Shown here piece after piece: positions 45,593-56,041 of a stretch of DNA of 64,000 bases. Each line of letters starts with the position of its first letter. Position 1 is the stretch's first letter. The position numbers and the translations under genes were made by a program. The notes under the pieces were generated by a model, which worked only from the letters and a program-made list of their open reading frames with translations, did not search any database and had not been told where the DNA came from. The DNA is from Cytospora piceicola (taxonomy: Eukaryota; Ascomycota; Sordariomycetes; Diaporthales; Cytosporaceae): NCBI GenBank assembly GCA_023375675.1, contig JALQBC010000015.1, positions 558,001 through 622,000 of the forward strand, in the 5' to 3' direction.

Positions 45593-47550
45593 ATGTACAC
45601 AACGTCATTCGCCTTCTTTGAGGCCCTCTGGGAGGCTGGAATCACCCATGTCTTCGTCAACTTGGGGTCTGACCACCCTAGCATCATCGAGGCTATGGTC
45701 AAGGGCCAGCGGGAGAAGAAGGGCAACTTCCCACGGATCATCACATGTCCCAATGAGGTAGGCAGGCATCACACACATGTGGACCAGCGTCTGCTAGCTC
45801 CAAGTCATGGGGCTTGTCCCCTCGCATGCACAACTCACTCACGGATATACAACCTCACAGATGGTAGCCATGTCCATGGCAGACGGCTACGCCCGCCTGA
45901 CCAACAAGCCCCAGGCCGTCATCGTGCACGTCGACGTCGGCACCCAGGGCCTGGGCGCCGCGGTCCACAACGCCAGCACGGGCCGCGCCCCCGTCCTCCT
46001 CTTCGCCGGCCTGTCGCCCTTCACGCTCGAGGGCGAGATGCGCGGCTCCCGCACCGAGTACATCCACTGGGTCCAGGATGTCCCCGACCAGAAGCAGATC
46101 CTCGCCCAGTACTGCCGCTACGCGGGGGAGCTCAGGACGGGGCGCAACGTCAAGCAGATGGTCAACCGCGCGCTGCAGTTTGCGCGGTCCGCGCCGCAGG
46201 GCCCGGTGTACCTGTGTGGTGCGCGGGAGGTCATGGAGGAGGACATCGAGCCCTATAGCGTGGAGCAGAAGTTCTGGGAGCCTGTGGAGCTCGGGGCGCT
46301 GCCGGTCAGGGGTGTCAGGGACATCGCAGAGGCACTTGCCGCGGCGGAGGCGCCGCTTGTTATCACGGGATATGCGGGCAGGAACCAGGCCTTCCCCGGG
46401 AAGCTGGTCGAGCTGGCTGATACGGTTAAAGGCCTGCGGGTGCTGGACACGGGCGGAAGTGACATGTGTTTCCCGGCGTCACACCCGGCCTGGCTGGGCT
46501 TGCGGTTCGGGCGCGAGGATTACATCCAGTCGGCGGATGTGATTCTGGTTCTGGACTGCGATGTCCCGTGGATCCCGACCGGGTGCAAGCCGAGGGCGGA
46601 TGCGAAGATCTTTCATGTCGACTGCGACCCGTTGAAGCAGATGATGCCGGTGTTCTATATAGATGCACTGCAGCGTTATCGCGCGGAGAGTCTTGCTGCT
46701 GTCGAACAGATCACGGGGTACGTGCAGTCGAACGAGGAGACTCGAAAACTCGTTACTACCGCTCAAGCTGAGGCGCGCTGGAGTGCGCTGCAGGAGAGCC
46801 ACGCCCATCGACTGCAGGCTATTGAGGAGAAGACCAAGCCTGCCGATGATGGGTCGTTCGGGACGGGGTACCTCTGCCGGCGGCTGAAGGACCTTTGTCC
46901 TGAGGACACCATCTGGAGCATCGAGGCTGTCACAAACACGGCATTTGTGCACGACAACCTGCAGCCCGAGCTCCCAGGGTCGTGGATAAATTGCGGCGGC
47001 GGGGGGCTGGGATGGTCTGGTGGAGGCAGCCTGGGCATTAAGCTCGCCACGGACGCGGAGAGTGGCGGGCCCGGCAAGGGGAAGTTTGTGGTGCAGATTG
47101 TTGGCGACGGGACGTATTTGTTCAGTGTGCCGGGTAGTGTGTACTGGATCGCGCAAAGGTACGGGATTCCGGTATTGACCATCGTGTTGAACAACAAGGG
47201 TAAGTTGGGAACCTCATTGCACCACACATTTTCAGTAGCTCCATGATGACTGCGGCTGGATTCTGATATTAACAATGATGGTGAATGCAGGGTGGAATGC
47301 ACCACGCAAGTCGCTGCTTCTCGTGCATCCCAACGGCCTGGGGTCTACAGCGACGAACGAGGAAATCAATATCTCTTTCGACCCCGTACCGGACTACTCC
47401 GGCATTGCAAAGGCTGCGGCGGCGGGTAACCTGCATGCGGCGAAGGTGGACAATGTGGAGGAGCTTGACGGTGTGCTGAAGGAGGCGATCGAGAGCGTAC
47501 AGGGGGGCCAGTCAGCTGTGCTGGACTGTAAGGTGCTGAAAGATTGCTAG
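45593..47550 (+). CDS. Thiamine-diphosphate-dependent enzyme, acetolactate synthase-like
   Basis: Three exons (45593-45757, 45861-47199, 47291-47550) encode 587 residues. This is a three-domain ThDP enzyme. The N-terminal pyrimidine-binding domain begins TTSFAFFEALWEAG and holds the catalytic glutamate in CPNE (Glu55, the last codon of exon 1), followed by MADGYARL. The middle domain has DADAKIFHVDCDP. The C-terminal domain has the Mg/ThDP motif, GDG in VGDGTYLF, closed by the VLNNKG asparagines across the second intron. Such proteins carboligate or decarboxylate 2-oxo acids; annotated relatives include acetolactate synthase and benzoylformate decarboxylase, and the exact substrate cannot be told. 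There is no clear mitochondrial presequence, so it is probably not the valine-pathway enzyme. The gene is GC-rich compared with its flanks. Confidence 0.88.
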
Positions 47551-47747
47551 ATGGAACTACGATACGTCCTCTGGATCTTCTCAGACGAGCACCATGTAGA
47601 TATATGAGACCTGCATGTAGGGACGTGAGCTGGTTGGTATACGGTGCATGTTATCGTGTGGTGTACCTGTAGACTCAAGTCAGTGCCTCCAGGGTCACCA
47701 CCTGGGCAAGGTTGTGTGTTGAAGCGGCCTCTTCTGTGCACCATGAG

Positions 47748-47759
47748 TACCCTAGGGTA
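47748..47759. repeat. Palindrome TACCCTAGGGTA, copy 3
   Basis: An exact copy about 200 bases downstream of the thiamine-diphosphate enzyme gene. Confidence 0.8.
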
Positions 47760-48971
47760 TGCACCCCTGGTCAACGTCTGATCAATGTTTTCCACCCAAA
47801 CTTGCCTCGTAGAGCTGGTTCAGATAAATCAAGGAAATTGTCGGAGGCATGTTCGTCGTCTGTAATTCATTGCCTGTGAGCCTCCCTCGGCAAATGCTCC
47901 AGGTGATCGATCAGATAGACCTTGCGTATGTAACATGTCCATATCAGTAAATCAAATCGTACAGCGAACGTACTCAAGTTAGCTCCATTCACCACAACTT
48001 GCTTGTTGTTCGGGCGAGAAAACGATGCCTCGTGTCTCTTCAGGTATGACCCTGTTGGCGTGCTGTGTATGGTCACAATAATCCGGTAGCTGCTCAAATG
48101 ATCACAAGGTGGATTCCATGGCTACCAGGATAACATTTGAACCGGGTTGCTATGCCGCCGCTTGTCTGTGCGGTAAAGTTCTAGACTCGAGAGGCCCTGG
48201 ACTTTTATGTGTAGTGTGGCCATGTGATGTGATTGATCGAAGTCTGCATATCCGTATCCGTATTCGACGGATGTGAGGGATGGAATCGGTGAGATGGGAT
48301 GAGATGAGATGACACACAGACAAAGAGAAGAAAAGAAAGCATCATACGCACTACGCACGAGAATGGTCACTTCTTCTCTCTGTCTGTTCTCTGAGAGAAC
48401 TTCTCTCAGCCCTTGCTTGTCGAGATCCCGGGGAATCTGCTAGTCTGCCATGATCGCTGTGTCCGAGGTTAAAAGAGTGTACTTCGATCGCCACCGGAAG
48501 AATTAAAGGGTGCACCGTTTAATGTAAGACCGTTGCGGTTGCACTTACCGGTGTACTTCCCGGTGCACTTGCATTGCAGGATGCGTGGTCTTCCCATTTT
48601 AGGGGACCGGAGCTTGGGCCACTCGCTGCAGGCCGATCAATCCTGGTCAGCTTGGTCACTTTGCATAGTACTTACACAGTACTTAAGTACTAAGCCTGTA
48701 AGTCCAGTCTGGGTAGGGCCCTGGAGTATCAGGAGAGTTGAATCTTGATTCCGATATGATCATGTCGAGGCGAGCTCCGAGGGTTAAAGAAATGAAAGAA
48801 GAAAGAAAGAATAAGACTCTGTTTGATATTTACATGAGAATACAGTCGAAAGAGAACAGGGGGCCCTTCCCCTCACATAAATACAGTGTACACAAAGTAC
48901 CTGTGTAGCTAGAGGTACCTTGTATCGATCTGGCAAGCGCATCTCCGGTTCAATAGACAAATTTGATATCA

Positions 48972-48986
48972 GCTGCTGCTGCTGCT
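48972..48986 (+). repeat. (GCT)5 trinucleotide repeat
   Basis: Five uninterrupted GCT units in non-coding sequence, followed by an imperfect ACT. Not part of any supported reading frame. Confidence 0.85.
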
Positions 48987-49781
48987 ACTGTCGACATCGC
49001 CGCCCTGGTTAATACTTGGGTACCTACTTGAGTATAGAGGTAGATGGTTACGAGTGGTTGAGGGAACTGCAGGAGACAAGGGAGACCATACCATACTGTA
49101 GATACCTAGATCTCTTTTCTGACCTGGTATTTCCCCTCGGGTCTTCTTCAACTTCAATACCAATTTCTCTCGTCAATCTCCATCTCGTTTTTTACCCCAC
49201 ATTTCGCTGGGGTTCGCCCTGGCCTCGGCTTGCCGTTTTTTTTGACCGTCTCCAAAACGGTTACTGGCCTCCCTCTCCTTCCACCCTTTGCGCCGTCGCC
49301 TACATAGACTCCCAGCCAGTCTAGTAGATTGCGACAAGCCTCATTCCGGCTGTAATAGAGGTATCCCGACGAGCACGAGACCGCGCAATCATGAACCCGT
49401 CCTTTTTGCGCATCACAAACCCACATACGAGACGAACAACCTTGGGCAATCCTACCAGATAGTCTGTCTCCTAAGCCACGACCTCGACAAGACGCGATCA
49501 GACGATATCAGATGATATCAGACCACACAGGACGACACGAATCCGACGAAACGCGCAACAAAGGTCCAGCATACACATTCACACAATCACAAGCCAGAGG
49601 CAGGACAGGGCGGGACAGCAAGCCGCTCGAGTCACGGTTCAGGCCGTCCAAAGGAATCGTCCGTCCGTCGATCCACTGGAAGAAGAAATCTTCTTTGCAA
49701 CATTGAACATACCTGACACCACGGCTCCTGATTAACACCAAGGCTTCAAACGCGTGGCTTCTGTGCTACAAGAACAGCGTT

Positions 49782-50984
49782 ATGTCGCCTAATCCCCACG
49801 AAGATGGGGCGCCGCCAGTAGCAGATTCACAAACAACATCAATACCAACACCGCACGAGCCCAAGTCCGACGAGACCCCTTTGCCACAGCCTCTTCCACC
49901 AGCGCCCAACCCTTCGACCGACCCCAACCTCGTCATCGAGCCACCGAAACCGAACCTCGAGCCCATACCATCCCCACAGCTCTTTGCCCAGCCCGATGAC
50001 ATCTTCCAGGTGCCACCGCTGGTCGCGCTCAAGCTGCTCAGCGCGGGCGTTGAGGCCCTGGTCCGGATAACAGGCGACATACCTCCCACTCCACCGCCGA
50101 TGACCCCCCACATGCCGAACATGAGGGGCATGCAGGCAGAGAAAGACGGCATCAGGCGCAACTACTCGGAGAGGAGTCTGGCACGGATGCGCGAGATGGC
50201 AAGGGACTCGAAAGCCGCAGGAGACACATCGGTGTTGTCAACGCCAAGACCAAACGACCAGGGCGCAATAACACCAGCCTCCTGCCCCTCTCAGCAGAGC
50301 CCAGCCGAGCCTGCATCGGCTGTGCCTAAACAGGTCGCTTCTCAGCCGATAGATGGTGTCCACCTCAAATCGACAGCGAGCCCCGAACCCAGTACCTTCG
50401 CTCCTCCTCCCGCGCCATCATCGTCGATGACGCCCGAGCCGTATGTTATTGTCGGCGAGGACAGCCAGCCGTTGAATATGCAGCACAACGCGATCACGAG
50501 GAAGTTCTACAGCAAGAAGCCGCCACCCATCGGCATCAGCGAGTACCTGCTGCGCATCCACCGGTTCTGCCCCATGAGCACAGCCGTGTACCTCGCCACC
50601 TCGCTCTATATCCACCGACTGGCCGTCGACGAGCGGGCCGTGGCCGTGACCAAGAGGAACGCGCATCGCTTGTTGCTTGCAGGGCTGAGAGTGGCGATGA
50701 AGGTCTTGGAGGACCTGAGTTACCCGCACGCCAAGGTGGCCAAGGTCGGCGGGGTCAGCGACGTGGAGCTGGCGAGGCTGGAGATCAGTTTCTGTTTCCT
50801 GTGCGGCTTTGAGCTGGTCGTGACCGCCGGGATGCTGCAGGAGCACTGGACGACCATGAAGAACGGGCCCGACCTGAGTGATGTCGGAAGTGGCATGGGG
50901 AGTGGGAAGGTACCATTGCCCGGGTTAAGCCTGGCGAATCTGCCACTGCCTAGAAATCTGCGTCAGGGTGTCGTCGAGGGATGA
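49782..50984 (+). CDS. Pho80/Pcl-family cyclin
   Basis: An intronless gene of 400 residues encoding a cyclin for a Pho85-type cyclin-dependent kinase, which in fungi controls phosphate response, glycogen and growth. The first 200 residues are Pro/Ser-rich and low in structure, with a short helical stretch (PPLVALKLLSAGVEALVRITGD) seen in this family. The cyclin box lies at about residues 235-360: ITRKFYSKKPPPIGISEYLLRI, then RFCPMSTAVYLATSLYIHRLA, then RNAHRLLLAGLRVAMK and EISFCFLCGFEL. These blocks are the hallmark of Pho80/PREG/Pcl6-7 cyclins. It probably acts in the nucleus with the kinase. Codon use is GC-rich, as in the neighbouring aminopeptidase, consistent with a housekeeping island. 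A G-rich tract follows the stop codon. Confidence 0.9.
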   Translation: MSPNPHEDGAPPVADSQTTSIPTPHEPKSDETPLPQPLPPAPNPSTDPNLVIEPPKPNLEPIPSPQLFAQPDDIFQVPPLVALKLLSAGVEALVRITGDIPPTPPPMTPHMPNMRGMQAEKDGIRRNYSERSLARMREMARDSKAAGDTSVLSTPRPNDQGAITPASCPSQQSPAEPASAVPKQVASQPIDGVHLKSTASPEPSTFAPPPAPSSSMTPEPYVIVGEDSQPLNMQHNAITRKFYSKKPPPIGISEYLLRIHRFCPMSTAVYLATSLYIHRLAVDERAVAVTKRNAHRLLLAGLRVAMKVLEDLSYPHAKVAKVGGVSDVELARLEISFCFLCGFELVVTAGMLQEHWTTMKNGPDLSDVGSGMGSGKVPLPGLSLANLPLPRNLRQGVVEG

Positions 50985-52049
50985 TTAGTTTGTTTGGTTG
51001 AATACAAAGTGGAAGGCACCCGGTTGATGCGTTTGGGAGAGGGGAGGGGGGAGGGGAGGGATATATATATTGGAAAGAGGTGGGATGGAACATGGTGGGA
51101 TGTTGTATAATATGGATGACATGATGGCGTTGCTTGGTTACTGAGGCATATAAATAAGCATTGGGGGCGAAGGTCCGGTAAACATGTGCGAGCTGGGTTC
51201 ATTTAATCATTGCATTGGGTGGTGGATCTGGAGCGAGATCTAATACTATTAGTCGGGGGCAATGGGGGCATTCTGGAGCGGGCATATCTTCTTCTACTAC
51301 ATACATCATGTACAAGCATATGAAGCGAACAGGCAATTCTTTTGTGTTTGGATCCTGAAAAAAACACTCCACCACGTAACTTCCAAGGTGTTCTTCGGTA
51401 TCCCAAGGTTACCTAGGTACCTACTTAAGCTAGGTAGGTACCTGGGTAGGTAGAGGTGACTGTGACACCAAGCGTTTAGCACCTGGTACCCAGCAGCCAG
51501 CAGCCCTGAACTTGAATAGGTAACCTACCGTATAATTACTGCTTGGCTGCTAAGCCGAGAGCCTCGGGCGATCAGCTGGACCCTGAATTAGAACGAACCA
51601 TGGAAGCTCGGATGGCTCCGAAACCCCACTGTGCAGATCTCCAACGTCGACTGTCTCAGGTCACTCTGCAGTGACCAAATGCATGTGCGGGGTTCCGTTG
51701 TTCGTTGCTTGCCGAAGGATGAAGCAAACCCGGCAGGTTCATCGGCGCTGATAACTTTCTCCCTTGGCCTCTTCCACCCCCCCTTCTCTTTCACTCCACC
51801 CTCTTCATGCAACCATTGCCTTCTCTACGGACTCAATACGTCTCGGTATTTAGATCCGCGATAGTCAGACCGAAGACTATCTCTGCTATCTCTTCATTGG
51901 GTCTGTCGCAAACACATTGCTATACACGGACACTATCTTCGACCGCGACGAAAATACCTCCGCCTCTGGCCGCCCAGACCCGCCGTTACGCAACTGTGAT
52001 CTCAACAAGACCTTTCCGGCCTAACACGTCGACACGACAATCAACTGGA
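50985..52049. other. Spacer between cyclin and aminopeptidase genes
   Basis: This contains the G-rich tract at 51035-51060, an (AT)5 string, an inverted repeat built from ACCTAGGTACCT units around 51411-51453, and the leader of the aminopeptidase gene. From 51807 an open frame leads in phase into the aminopeptidase and may be translated as a presequence. Confidence 0.55.
51035..51060 (+). promoter_or_regulatory. Putative G-quadruplex tract in cyclin 3' region
   Basis: Five runs of three or more guanines separated by one to three bases (GGG, GGGG, GGGGGG, GGGG, GGG) on the sense strand, 50 bases after the cyclin stop codon and directly before an AT repeat. It meets the usual pattern for a stable DNA or RNA quadruplex. 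Confidence 0.5.
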
Positions 52050-53519
52050 ATGGCGCCATACCAAGAGGTTCTGAAGGGGAAGTACCCGGGCAAGCTCCAT
52101 GCGAAGCGCGTCACCGAGTACATTCGCTCCAAGGTCCCCGATGCGACGACGGGAGTGTTCTACCTCGAGGGCGGAAAGACCAGAATGCTTGAGGATTGTG
52201 ACCAGGAAGAGCATTTCCGGTAAACAAATTTGCCCCTGCCCCTATCTAATGACCCTCCGAGAGCGTCTAGTGTTTTCTTGTGTTACTTACACTACTGCCA
52301 CAGACAACGGCGCTTCTTCTTCTACCTGACCGGCTGCAACCTGCCTGACTGCTACTACACGTACGACATCGCCTCCGGGGAATCTACCCTCTTCGTGCCT
52401 CCCATCGATCCCGAATCCGTCGTATGGTCCGGCCTGCCGACATCCACAGCTGAGGCCCTCGAGCAGTACGACGTCGACCATGTCCAGTACACCACAGACG
52501 TGAACGCCACGCTCGCACACCTCGCCAACAACTCCTCGAAAACCATTTATGCCATCCCCGGCCAGATTTCAGACCATATCACCTTGCTCGGATTCGACAC
52601 GAAGAACATGTCCATCCTGAAGGAAGCAATCCAGTACTCACGCGCCGTCAAGTCCGACTATGAGGTCGCCCTGATCCAAAAGGCAAGCGATATCTCCTCC
52701 GCCGCGCACAAAGCTGTCATGCAGAAGGTCAGGCACGCGACGAATGAGGCTGAGCTGGAGGCCGTCCTGCTGCACGAATGCGTCAAGAAGGGCGCCAAGA
52801 ACCAGGCGTACGGAACTATCGTCGCCAGCGGCCGCGCTGCGTCCACGCTGCATTACGTCCCCAACGACCAGCCCCTGGAGGGCAAGTTGAACCTGTTGCT
52901 GGATGCAGGCTGCGAGGTAGACTGCTACGCTAGCGACATCACACGGACGTTCCCCATCAGCGGGAAATTCACCACCGAGAGCCGCGCCATCTATGACATT
53001 GTCCTCGAGATGCAGCTCGAGAGCATCAAGATGCTGAAGGAGGGTGTCGTGTGGGATGACGTACATGCCAATGCGCACCGGATCGCCATCGACGGGCTGT
53101 TGAAGCTGGGCATCCTCAAGGGCGACAAGGAGGAGATCTTCCAGTCCAGGGCGAGCGTGGCCTTCTTCCCGCACGGACTGGGCCACTACCTGGGCATGGA
53201 TACGCACGACACGGGCGGGGATCCCAACTACGAGGACAAGGACACCATGTTCCGGTACCTGCGCAAACGGGGCGCCCTGCCTGCGGGGAGCGTCATCACG
53301 GTGGAGCCCGGCATTTACTTCTGCAAGTTCATCATCGATCCTGCGCTCGAGGACCCACGGACCGGTTCATTCATTGACACGGGCGTGCTGGAGAGGTACT
53401 GGGATGTGGGTGGTGTCAGGATCGAGGACAATGTTTTGATCACCCGGGAGGGGTGTGTCAACTTGACTGAGGTGGTCAAGGACCCGGTGGAGATGGAGAG
53501 GATTATCTCTGAGGGTTGA
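52050..53519 (+). CDS. pepP: Xaa-Pro aminopeptidase (PepP, M24B)
   Basis: Removes N-terminal residues that precede proline; a dimetal enzyme of the pita-bread fold. Exons are 52050-52219 and 52304-53519, giving 461 residues, the normal length of fungal PepP. The start [21 protein letters not shown] matches the family start. The intron splits [22 protein letters not shown] precisely. Metal ligands are visible: the aspartates of [20 protein letters not shown], the histidine in [13 protein letters not shown], and the glutamates in TVEPGIYF and RIEDNVLIT. An in-frame ATG at 51807 would add 81 residues containing no Asp or Glu, many Arg/Ser/Thr and the string RRYATV, which looks like a mitochondrial presequence; both start sites may be used. 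The gene lies in the GC-rich housekeeping part of the window. Confidence 0.93.
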
Positions 53520-54642
53520 TCGTCCTGTGTATGAAAGAGTCACCATAAACATTAATATCACAAAGTCCACTCATCGGCGAGCCTGAATCTCTAGCTCTAG
53601 CTCGTATCGTTAATATAAGTAAATGGTATGCAGCACCCTGAGCGTGGCTCCCACAGCCATTACTTTGTCGGTCGAGATATTTAGTTCCTCAAGGGAATAG
53701 TAAGCTGTGACATATGGCTCTATTCTGATCAACTGCTCTGGTCACTGCTGCTTGTCGTCACCTCGATTGGGTCGGGGGCTCTCGCCATTTCGCTATATCC
53801 CGTGCCTATTACCAAGCAAGTGGAAGCTCTCCCTCATATGATATCAGGATTGCAAGTCGGGTGGTAGATGACAATGCCCAGGTCTGAAGTGTGGAAAGCT
53901 GTCATCTTGTTCTTGCCATCCTGAGGTTCGAGCTCTAATCACCTTGATGCTTATTTAAGTGATAACCTCTTGGAGATCATCGTTTTGCACGTGGGTTTTA
54001 CGGTCCCTGGACTCATGATTCGACGGTTATTGGACATATATCGGTTTAATAGTCATCCCAAATATTCCCAATCTCTACTCCAAACACTGAGCAGTAGATC
54101 CCGCCACAGACCAACATAATGGATTCTCATGTACACTTGTGGCTACCTACTTAAGTAGGTAGTCTGTATTCCCCCTCCCGGTTTTCTATCAGCGTACAGA
54201 TTTATAGACATATCTTCCTAGACCTTATCAACAGAATTGGATATCATGTGTTTTATATGTGAGTTGTGCGCTTTTAGGAACTGTCGGCTTGAGTATAATC
54301 TATTAGGTGCCCAAGTGTATTTGCATATATTGTAGCAACTTACCGTTACTGACATTGTCTTCCATTGAGCATTATAAGCACCAGGTTCTACATTATACCT
54401 ACATGTAAGTATGCAGGTTAAGGAGGGGCGAGCAACCACACCACCTTGTCTACGAAAGTCATTAGGGATACCACAGAGAAACGTATATTTTTAAAAATCG
54501 CATTCGTTACTGGAGTCAAGTTCAGTGACCCAGTCCTACGACTCTAATACAGCAACAAAAGAAACAAAAAAACCTCCGAGCAGCCACTCTTCGTTATCCC
54601 CGTCCTATTTCACTTCTCCAGCGTTGAAGCACACCCTGATCA
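53520..54642. other. Intergenic region without a supported gene
   Basis: AT-rich spacer between the convergent aminopeptidase and small-secreted-protein genes. It holds a perfect 20-base palindrome, CTACCTACTTAAGTAGGTAG, at 54143-54162. A minus-strand frame at 54218-54439 and a plus-strand frame at 54525-54764 (antisense to the secreted-protein gene) have no support. Confidence 0.5.
54143..54162. repeat. Perfect 20-base palindrome centred on TTAA
   Basis: CTACCTACTTAAGTAGGTAG reads the same on both strands. Related CTTAAG-centred palindromes are at 48678-48691 and 61115-61124, and an interrupted version at about 51418-51440. All are intergenic. Confidence 0.8.
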
Positions 54643-55296
54643 TTATATTCCATCGCATCTCACCGAGTAGTACAGCTCTCCGGTCAGATCACGCCCGTAC
54701 TGAGAATCCCCTTCGTTGGGACCTGGAATACGTCCTAGTATCTGGATGTAATGCACCCCCATGAGTGGCTCTGGGATGTCGGCAGCACAATTGTGGTCAC
54801 TATAAGAGGGCACAAGATATCAGGGTCTTAGTCGATACAGATTGAGGTTGCCATAGTGTTGGGTGTGAACATAGGCGAATCTTCTGATAGGAAATTGTGA
54901 AACAAAGAAAGAATGGACAAGTTTCAAAGAGGGACGATGGACATATCCCATAGAAATGCAGACATTGCGAATTGCATAAGTAGCTAGGGACGGACTCACA
55001 GGAAGAGGTAGCAAGTGTATGGCTGGAAGGTATCCAACCTCGTAGGTGCAAAGTCGCCGAAGTCCACTAATCACAAGTCAGCATCCAGAAGGGCTTCGGG
55101 GACAATAATGATTTAGATGAGGCTACTGACAGCATTTCTTTGCGGCTCCGACGTAAAGGTTACCAGCCCACTCGTAAACGCCCGGGTTAAATGTGATCTT
55201 TGCCATTGTATCGGCAGTGTTGCTCGAACTGGCCTCCAAGAAAGGGCTGCAGGCTGCAAGGCCAGCAAGGCTCGTGAGGGCTGCAATGAGTTGCAT
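54643..55296 (-). CDS. Small secreted cysteine-containing protein
   Basis: Three exons (55296-55131, 55066-55000, 54799-54643) encode 129 residues; the phases close exactly. MQLIAALTSLAGLAAC is a clear signal peptide with cleavage likely after ALA or AAC. The mature part has four further cysteines, in AAKKC, QPYTCYLF, DHNC and YSVRCD, enough for two disulfides. The spacing C-Y-x-F-x-D-H-N-C followed near the end by V-R-C is typical of small fungal secreted proteins, but I cannot name a family. The second intron is long (200 bases) and is the weakest point of the model; without it the protein would end soon after YTCYLFL. Possible roles are host or microbe interaction or wall association; there is no direct evidence for any. 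Confidence 0.65.
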
Positions 55297-56041
55297 TTTG
55301 CTGCTTGAAGATTTGTGGATTGTTATAATTGTGGTCAGGTTGGTTTCAAGATTGAAACGATAATATGCTCTGTCGAGGTAGGGGTCAGCCGCTTTTATAT
55401 ACGAGAGGTTGTCCCTGTTGTGGTATCCATGGATGCCCAGGTGGTGGCCCGAGCAGGTGCTTCAGCTAATATCGAATAGGCTCTCTCTTCTATTTTAGGC
55501 CGGTATCTGAGAACCAACGATCCTACATACAGCTGTCTCTTAGTTTATCAACCATAGCGTCATATGGTCCTACCAGCCCGTCAATACCATGCTTTCTCCG
55601 GTAAGGGGAGTTGCCGGCTTACAACATCAAGTATTAGTTTAGATCACAGCGCGGAGGGCTCCGTATGGTTATACGCACGCACGCCATCTCGGCATGCAGT
55701 CCGTGACAAAACCTGATGCTCTCCATGTCTCTAGCTCCTACTTCGGGGCCGTTCGTACGGAGCCTGTTGAAGCTCAGCTGAAGGCCCAAGTGCCTCGACG
55801 ACAACACCGTCGAGACTAGACTTCGTCTATATATGATTTGGCGTCCAGCGGTACGGCATGGAGTTCGTATTACTCTTTAGCCACGGCTTCGACATCATAT
55901 GACTGAAAGGGTACCCAATTCAGGACCTCGAAGGCTCGTCGTTATAATTTAACACAAACAACTCGGCAATTTTCGGCACCTGCCTCATCCACGAACCAAT
56001 CTACCACAGTAAAGAGAAGACATAATTCCTTATCACACAAG
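55297..56041. other. Divergent promoter region
   Basis: This holds the upstream regions of the small secreted-protein gene (-) and the DUF3712 gene (+). No supported open frame. A CGTCGAGG / CCTCGACG pair near 55794-55812 forms a small inverted repeat. Confidence 0.45.

Larger units (their letters stand above)
47551..49781. other. Intergenic region and long leader of the cyclin gene
   Basis: No supported gene. It contains an exact TACCCTAGGGTA palindrome at 47748-47759, an AGTACTTAAGTACT palindrome at 48678-48691, a purine-rich GAAA tract near 48787-48812, and five GCT triplets at 48972-48986. The last 700 bases, pyrimidine- and CA-rich, may be a long transcribed leader of the Pho80-like cyclin, a gene class that often has one. 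Confidence 0.5.

Noticed and set aside
46479..47156. 225-codon minus-strand open frame
   Set aside because: Antisense shadow of the thiamine-diphosphate enzyme, whose motifs on the plus strand are decisive.
52638..53207. 189-codon minus-strand open frame
   Set aside because: Antisense shadow of the aminopeptidase in GC-rich sequence; contains no recognisable domain.
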